Part shown: positions 22,126 through 24,407 of the stretch, in pieces
Numbering within the stretch: the first letter of the stretch is position 1
How the letters are laid out: each line of letters opens with the position of its first letter
DNA from: an uncultured Flavobacterium sp.
GTDB taxonomy: Bacteria > Bacteroidota > Bacteroidia > Flavobacteriales > Flavobacteriaceae
DNA: 24,407 nt
Assembly (NCBI GenBank): GCA_946480635.1
Contig: CAMLKV010000001.1
Location: forward strand, 1 to 24,407
Direction of reading: 5' to 3'
Notes under the pieces: model-generated
The model's input: only the letters and a program-made list of their open reading frames with translations
Databases searched by the model: none
What the model was told of the DNA's origin: nothing
Made by a program: the position numbers and the translations under genes

Positions 22126-23463
22126 ATGGGCTCGATTTTAATTAAAAACGCAAAAATTGTTAACGAAGGAAAAATAACCGAAGGCGAAATTTTAATTGAA
22201 AATGAATTCATAAAACAAATAGGGAATAACCTCAACGTTCCTGAAAATTGTCAAATTATTGATGCTGAAGGAAATTTTGTAATTCCGGGAGCTATTGATG
22301 ATCAGGTACACTTTCGCGAACCAGGATTAACTCATAAAGGCAACATCGCTTCTGAATCTAGAGCTGCTGTTGCTGGTGGTGTTACCACTTTTATGGAACA
22401 ACCCAATACAGTTCCTAATGCAGTTACTCAAGAACTTCTTGAACGGAAATACGAAATCGCATCTCAAACATCGTTTGCCAATTATTCTTTTATGATGGGA
22501 GCGACAAATGATAACTTGGAAGAAGTTTTAAAAACCAACCCTAAAAATGTTGCAGCAATTAAAATATTCTTAGGATCTTCAACTGGAAACATGTTAGTTG
22601 ACAGAGAAGAAATTCTAGAAAAAATCTTTTCAAACACAAAAATGATTATTTGTGTACACTGTGAAGATGAAACCACCATCAAAAACAATTTAGCTGAGTA
22701 CAAAGAAAAATATGGTGACGACATCCCTATGAATTGTCATCACTTAATTCGCAGTGATGAAGCATGCTATATATCTTCATCAAAAGCTATAGAATTAGCT
22801 AAAAAAACAGGTGCTAGACTACACATCTTTCATTTATCAACCGCAAAAGAAATGGAGTTATTCCAAAATGACATTCCATTAGAAGAAAAGAAAATCACTG
22901 CCGAAGTTTGCGTACATCACTTATGGTTTACCAACAAGGATTATGATGAAAAAGGCAGTTTAATAAAATGGAATCCTGCTGTTAAAACACAAATTGACAA
23001 AGATGCACTTTGGGAAGCTTTACTTGATGACAGAATCGACGTAATTGCCACAGATCATGCTCCTCACACTTTTGAAGAAAAACAAAATCCATATACATCT
23101 GCTCCTTCAGGAGGACCATTAGTGCAACACTCAGTCGTAGCAATGTTTGAAGCAAATCATCAAGGGAAAATTTCGGTAGAAAAAATAGTAGAAAAAATGG
23201 CTCACAACCCTGCTAAACTTTTTCAAATTGACAGAAGAGGTTTTATAAAAGAAGGGTTTTACGCAGATTTAGCCATTGTAAATCCAAATTCACCTTGGAC
23301 AGTTTCTAAAGACAATATTTTATACAAATGTGGCTGGTCGCCATTTGAAAACTATACTTTTAATTCAAAAATTACCCATACTTTTGTCAATGGTACTTTG
23401 GTTTATGAAAACAACCAAGTAAAAGATATCCAAAACGGAAAACGTTTAGAATTTAATAGATAA
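22126..23463 (+). CDS. pyrC: Dihydroorotase
   Basis: The 445-residue amidohydrolase catalyses the reversible ring closure of carbamoyl aspartate to dihydroorotate in pyrimidine synthesis. Visible features are DDQVHFREPGLTHKGN (58-73), AAIKIFLGSSTGNM, HCEDE, HIFHLSTAKE, NPAVKT and TDHAPHTFEEK. The first metal-binding His of the usual HxHxREPG motif is Gln60 here, while H62 is kept. My recollection is that this variant is common in Bacteroidota sequences annotated as dihydroorotase. If the Gln impairs metal binding, the protein could be a related amidohydrolase. It sits in an operon between the glycosyltransferase and the DUF4296 lipoprotein genes, five bases before the latter. Confidence 0.88.
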   Translation: MGSILIKNAKIVNEGKITEGEILIENEFIKQIGNNLNVPENCQIIDAEGNFVIPGAIDDQVHFREPGLTHKGNIASESRAAVAGGVTTFMEQPNTVPNAVTQELLERKYEIASQTSFANYSFMMGATNDNLEEVLKTNPKNVAAIKIFLGSSTGNMLVDREEILEKIFSNTKMIICVHCEDETTIKNNLAEYKEKYGDDIPMNCHHLIRSDEACYISSSKAIELAKKTGARLHIFHLSTAKEMELFQNDIPLEEKKITAEVCVHHLWFTNKDYDEKGSLIKWNPAVKTQIDKDALWEALLDDRIDVIATDHAPHTFEEKQNPYTSAPSGGPLVQHSVVAMFEANHQGKISVEKIVEKMAHNPAKLFQIDRRGFIKEGFYADLAIVNPNSPWTVSKDNILYKCGWSPFENYTFNSKITHTFVNGTLVYENNQVKDIQNGKRLEFNR

Positions 23464-23468
23464 AAATA

Positions 23469-23906
23469 ATGAAGAGAATTGCTGTATGTATTTCGTTAAT
23501 TTTTCTTTTTGCATCATGCACAGTGAAAAACGAAATTAAAAAACCTGAAAAGCTAATAGAAAAAGATGTTATGGAAAACATTCTTTATGACTTAGCATTG
23601 CTTCAGGCGTTAAAAGGCTACAGCCCTCAAGAGCTTCAAAAAAACCACGTAAATCCTAAATCATATATTTATCAGAAGTATAAAATTGACAGCATTCAGT
23701 TTGTAGAAAACAACAAATACTATTCTTCAGACATTGAGGAATATAAGTTAATGTATGATCGCATTATTGCCAGAATAGAAAGAGAAAAGAAAGATGTTGA
23801 CTCAAAAATAAACAAAGATTTTAAGAAAAAACAGCAACGAATAACTGATTCGCTAAAAAGTGCTTCAAAAAAGAAGAAAAGACAAACTATTTTAGGAAAA
23901 GGATAA
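23469..23906 (+). CDS. DUF4296 lipoprotein
   Basis: The 145-residue product has a lipoprotein signal (MKRIAVCISLIFLFASC; lipobox FASC, Cys17). A helical body follows (LIEKDVMENILYDLALLQAL, YIYQKYKIDSIQFVENNKYY, YKLMYDRIIARIE), matching DUF4296. The C-terminal 35 residues are strongly basic and probably coiled or disordered (KDFKKKQQRITDSLKSASKK). The function is unknown. The conserved YQKYKIDSxQFxxNxxYY segment is the family hallmark as I recall it. It is the last gene of the glycosyltransferase-pyrC operon, and its 3' end overlaps the convergent epimerase gene by 20 bases. Confidence 0.83.
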   Translation: MKRIAVCISLIFLFASCTVKNEIKKPEKLIEKDVMENILYDLALLQALKGYSPQELQKNHVNPKSYIYQKYKIDSIQFVENNKYYSSDIEEYKLMYDRIIARIEREKKDVDSKINKDFKKKQQRITDSLKSASKKKKRQTILGKG

Positions 23907-24407
23907 TTTCTTTGATATAATCATCAATTCTATTAAACTTAAAACTGATTTCTCGGATTACCTTTTCATTAGAATAAACATCTATTGAATGAAGAGAGTT
24001 TGACATACTTTTACTCAAGTCCCTTTTCTTTCCAAACAGAGACAAAAACCAATCTATTCTCCAACCCAGACTGGTCATAAATTTATTTGCATAAATTTTT
24101 GGCCTTGAAACCTTTAAACAATCGGCAATTTTAAAAACCAAATCTTTGTAGCTAATATTTTCTGCAACTAAAGTAAATTTTTCATTTTTTATTTCGCTGT
24201 TCATTAACCTGATCATTACATCAATTACATCTGTAACAACAACAAAACCAGTAACCCCTTTTGTATAAAACGGTAAGCCATTTCTAACTTTTTGATAAAT
24301 TTCTCCACTGCCTTCTGTCCAAAAAATAGGACCAAGTATCACTCCTGGATTGACCACAATAACATCAAGACCCTCTTGCTGACCCCGCCAAACTTCCATT
24401 TCGGCAC
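23887..24407 (-). CDS. NAD-dependent epimerase/dehydratase (extended SDR), N-terminal part cut by window edge
   Basis: The minus-strand frame is open from the window edge to the stop at 23887, giving about 173 codons of the C-terminal part. It enters as AEMEVWRGQQEG, the helix that normally follows the catalytic YxxxK of extended short-chain dehydrogenases, so the active site lies just outside. VIVVNPGVILGPIFW is the conserved nucleotide-sugar-binding strand and loop. GVTGFVVVTDVIDVMIRLMN and NEKFTLVAENISYKDL follow as the substrate domain, ending with a long helical tail. An apparent ATG at 24399 is internal and is not the start. The substrate is unknown; relatives act on dihydroflavonol, sugars or other alcohols. 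Confidence 0.88.
   Translation of the reverse strand, partial: AEMEVWRGQQEGLDVIVVNPGVILGPIFWTEGSGEIYQKVRNGLPFYTKGVTGFVVVTDVIDVMIRLMNSEIKNEKFTLVAENISYKDLVFKIADCLKVSRPKIYANKFMTSLGWRIDWFLSLFGKKRDLSKSMSNSLHSIDVYSNEKVIREISFKFNRIDDYIKEIILFLK

Overview
The window looks like chromosomal DNA of a member of the Bacteroidota, most probably a Flavobacterium or close relative. This rests on the AT-rich composition with short intergenic gaps, a TonB-dependent receptor with an N-terminal carboxypeptidase-like domain, type IX secretion (T9SS) sorting domains, promoters of the TAnnTTTG type, a bacterial GGGP synthase, and the lineage-typical families DUF4271, DUF4296 and DUF6249. The genus is an inference. 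I saw no tRNA, rRNA, insertion sequence, phage gene or CRISPR array.

Region 1 (1-8301). A truncated PhoB-type response regulator faces away from a TonB-dependent receptor gene and its lipoprotein partner, which are separated by a terminator-like hairpin. Four T9SS C-terminal-domain (CTD) proteins follow in a row. One is only a signal peptide plus CTD, one is a lamin-tail-domain protein with a CTD, and two are small paralogues whose CTD-like domain has lost the YPNP signature, one of them on a lipoprotein signal. Each is a single transcription unit with its own promoter or terminator. A LuxE/PaaK-type acyl-adenylating protein comes next and is probably expressed from a nearly leaderless mRNA.

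Region 2 (8302-12160). An ECF sigma factor and its probable membrane anti-sigma factor are transcribed divergently from a DUF6249 membrane protein and an M1 metallopeptidase. The peptidase reading frame is broken at a (GA)4 tract. The divergent intergenic region holds two exactly symmetrical copies of TGTAAC-N17-CGTC, a form of ECF-type promoter, which suggests one small self-controlled envelope-stress regulon.

Region 3 (12178-15130). This holds S-adenosylhomocysteine hydrolase, a 4'-phosphopantetheinyl transferase, and a membrane protein with a group III truncated hemoglobin. The last pair has an FNR/CRP-like palindrome at about -41 of its promoter.

Region 4 (15220-19020). A tightly packed operon encodes GGGP synthase, the PnuC nicotinamide riboside transporter, a nicotinamide riboside kinase fused to DUF4301, and the ribosome-rescue hydrolase ArfB. 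The middle two point to NAD salvage.

Region 5 (19022-24407). A crotonase-family protein and the DUF4271-HemD pair lie on the minus strand. Facing them is an operon of a dolichol-phosphate-mannose-type glycosyltransferase, dihydroorotase and a DUF4296 lipoprotein. The window ends inside a minus-strand NAD-dependent epimerase-like gene.
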